A DNA stretch of 6,908 bases from Deltaproteobacteria bacterium (GTDB lineage Bacteria; Desulfobacterota; Anaeroferrophillalia; Anaeroferrophillales; Tharpellaceae), in assembly GCA_030640695.1 (NCBI GenBank), contig DAOWIX010000012.1:1-6908 (forward strand), in the 5' to 3' direction. Position numbers and translations under genes: made by a program. This document shows positions 6,433 through 6,908 of this stretch, one piece after another. The number at the start of each line of letters is the position of its first letter. Position 1 is the first letter of the stretch. The notes under the pieces were generated by a model, which was not told the origin of the DNA, made no database searches, and saw nothing but the letters and a program-made list of their open reading frames with translations.

Positions 6433-6876
6433 CTAAAGGACCGATAATCTCAAAAATAATCGAGGTGGCAGTGATGGTGGAGAGTATCTGGATCCCCAGC
6501 ATCTCAGCTCCGGCAATAGTGGCCAGCTCCTGCTTAACCAGAAGACAGCGCCTGCCACTACCAAAAAGGCGAGTAGTAGTTGCGCGAAAATAATAACGAT
6601 AATTCCGGTGCCCAATTTTTTTAATGAGGCAAGCTGTAGTTCCGAACCAATGATAAAAGCAATACAGCCAAGGGCTATGGTGGTAATAAATTCCAGTTGG
6701 AGCAGTTGCTCTTTAGCAAAGAGATGCAGGGCCGAGGGTCCAAGGAGAACCCCGGCGGCCAGATAGCCGATTAGAGCCGGCAGTCTCAAATAGCGGGCCA
6801 GTTGGCCGCAGAAATAACCGCAAAAAAGAAGGAGGCCGAGACCGGTGATGGAAGATAGGTGGAAGTTGGCCAGCAT
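6433..6876 (-). CDS. Open N-terminal fragment of the broken antiporter (147 codons)
   Basis: This is what an automatic gene caller would annotate in the damaged antiporter locus. Residues 1 to about 113 are genuine antiporter sequence with four likely membrane helices. Residues after about 114 (SRSWPLLPEL onward) are the C-terminal region read out of frame, are not hydrophobic and have no family resemblance. If translated, it would be a truncated membrane protein lacking the transport core. It should not be named as a functional exchanger. Confidence 0.6.
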   Translation of the reverse strand: MLANFHLSSITGLGLLLFCGYFCGQLARYLRLPALIGYLAAGVLLGPSALHLFAKEQLLQLEFITTIALGCIAFIIGSELQLASLKKLGTGIIVIIFAQLLLAFLVVAGAVFWLSRSWPLLPELRCWGSRYSPPSLPPRLFLRLSVL

Positions 6877-6908
6877 GTTTACCTGTTTTTAATAAAAAAA
6901 AATTGGTC

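Larger units (their letters stand above)
6386..6876 (-). pseudogene. CPA2/Kef-type cation:proton antiporter, internally deleted and frameshifted
   Basis: The frame from ATG 6876 gives a good antiporter N-terminus through about residue 113: helix 1, the motif LRLPALIGYLAAGVLLGPS (30-48), and TM3-TM4 including ALGCIAFIIGSEL and LLLAFLVVAGAVFW. It then loses membrane character and stops at 6433. In another minus-strand frame, from about 6538 to the TGA at 6388-6386, lies a clear antiporter C-terminus: VKQELATIAG, ILSTITATSIIFEIIGP, then RYGLIRAGEIKEE. The switch falls near 6535-6545. CPA2 transporters have about 380-420 residues or more and 12-13 helices; here roughly 200 or more central residues, including the ion-binding helices, are absent, so a single indel cannot explain it. 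The product cannot be a working transporter. Either the genome carries an out-of-frame deletion or the assembly collapsed here. The ATGA overlap with the CBS gene shows the two were a coupled unit. The ribosome site before 6876 is weak (AGG about 5-6 nt upstream). Confidence 0.82.

Noticed and set aside
6433..6560. Programmed ribosomal frameshift joining the antiporter halves
   Set aside because: No slippery heptamer is apparent at the junction, and a frameshift would not restore the roughly 200 or more missing central residues.
6885..6903. A-rich run at the right end as a terminator tail
   Set aside because: A T-tract is visible on the minus strand but the stem that would precede it lies outside the window, so it cannot be judged.

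Overview
The window is compact bacterial DNA. It holds five apparently intact protein genes, one gene cut by the left edge, and one antiporter gene that is visibly broken. Protein style, moderate GC and the combination of a Lon-family protease, an Mrp-type Fe-S ATPase and a CPA2 antiporter with a CBS protein suggest a Gram-negative, possibly anaerobic lineage such as Desulfobacterota. That placement is an inference from general protein character, not a marker-gene result. I see no rRNA, tRNA, CRISPR array, insertion sequence or phage gene.

Layout. From the left edge to about 2152, three genes read on the minus strand in the order EamA/DMT-type permease (1223-2152), membrane-anchored M28 metallopeptidase (148-1170), then a lipoprotein whose first 48 codons are visible (2-145) before the window ends. 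The lipoprotein starts 2 nt after the peptidase stop, so these two are almost certainly cotranscribed. The permease lies 52 nt upstream of the peptidase and may belong to the same unit. A 164-nt divergent spacer (2153-2316) carries a good sigma-70-type promoter, and possibly a second one, driving the plus-strand Lon-like ATP-dependent protease (2317-4743). The protease runs convergently into a second minus-strand group: broken cation:proton antiporter (6386-6876), tandem-CBS protein (5910-6383) and Mrp/NBP35-family P-loop ATPase (4813-5853). The 69-nt convergent gap at 4744-4812 shows no convincing terminator. No gene-free stretch exceeds 300 bases.

How the genes relate. The antiporter and CBS genes overlap (stop and start share ATGA), so they were a coupled pair, with the CBS protein a plausible cytosolic regulator of the transporter. 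The antiporter as sequenced keeps its N-terminal third and its last ~50 residues in another frame, and lacks roughly the central 200 or more residues. This is either a real deletion pseudogene or an assembly error, and it is the most notable anomaly here. The protease, Mrp ATPase, peptidase and permease look like ordinary housekeeping or accessory functions. I find no convincing evidence of a new multi-gene system.
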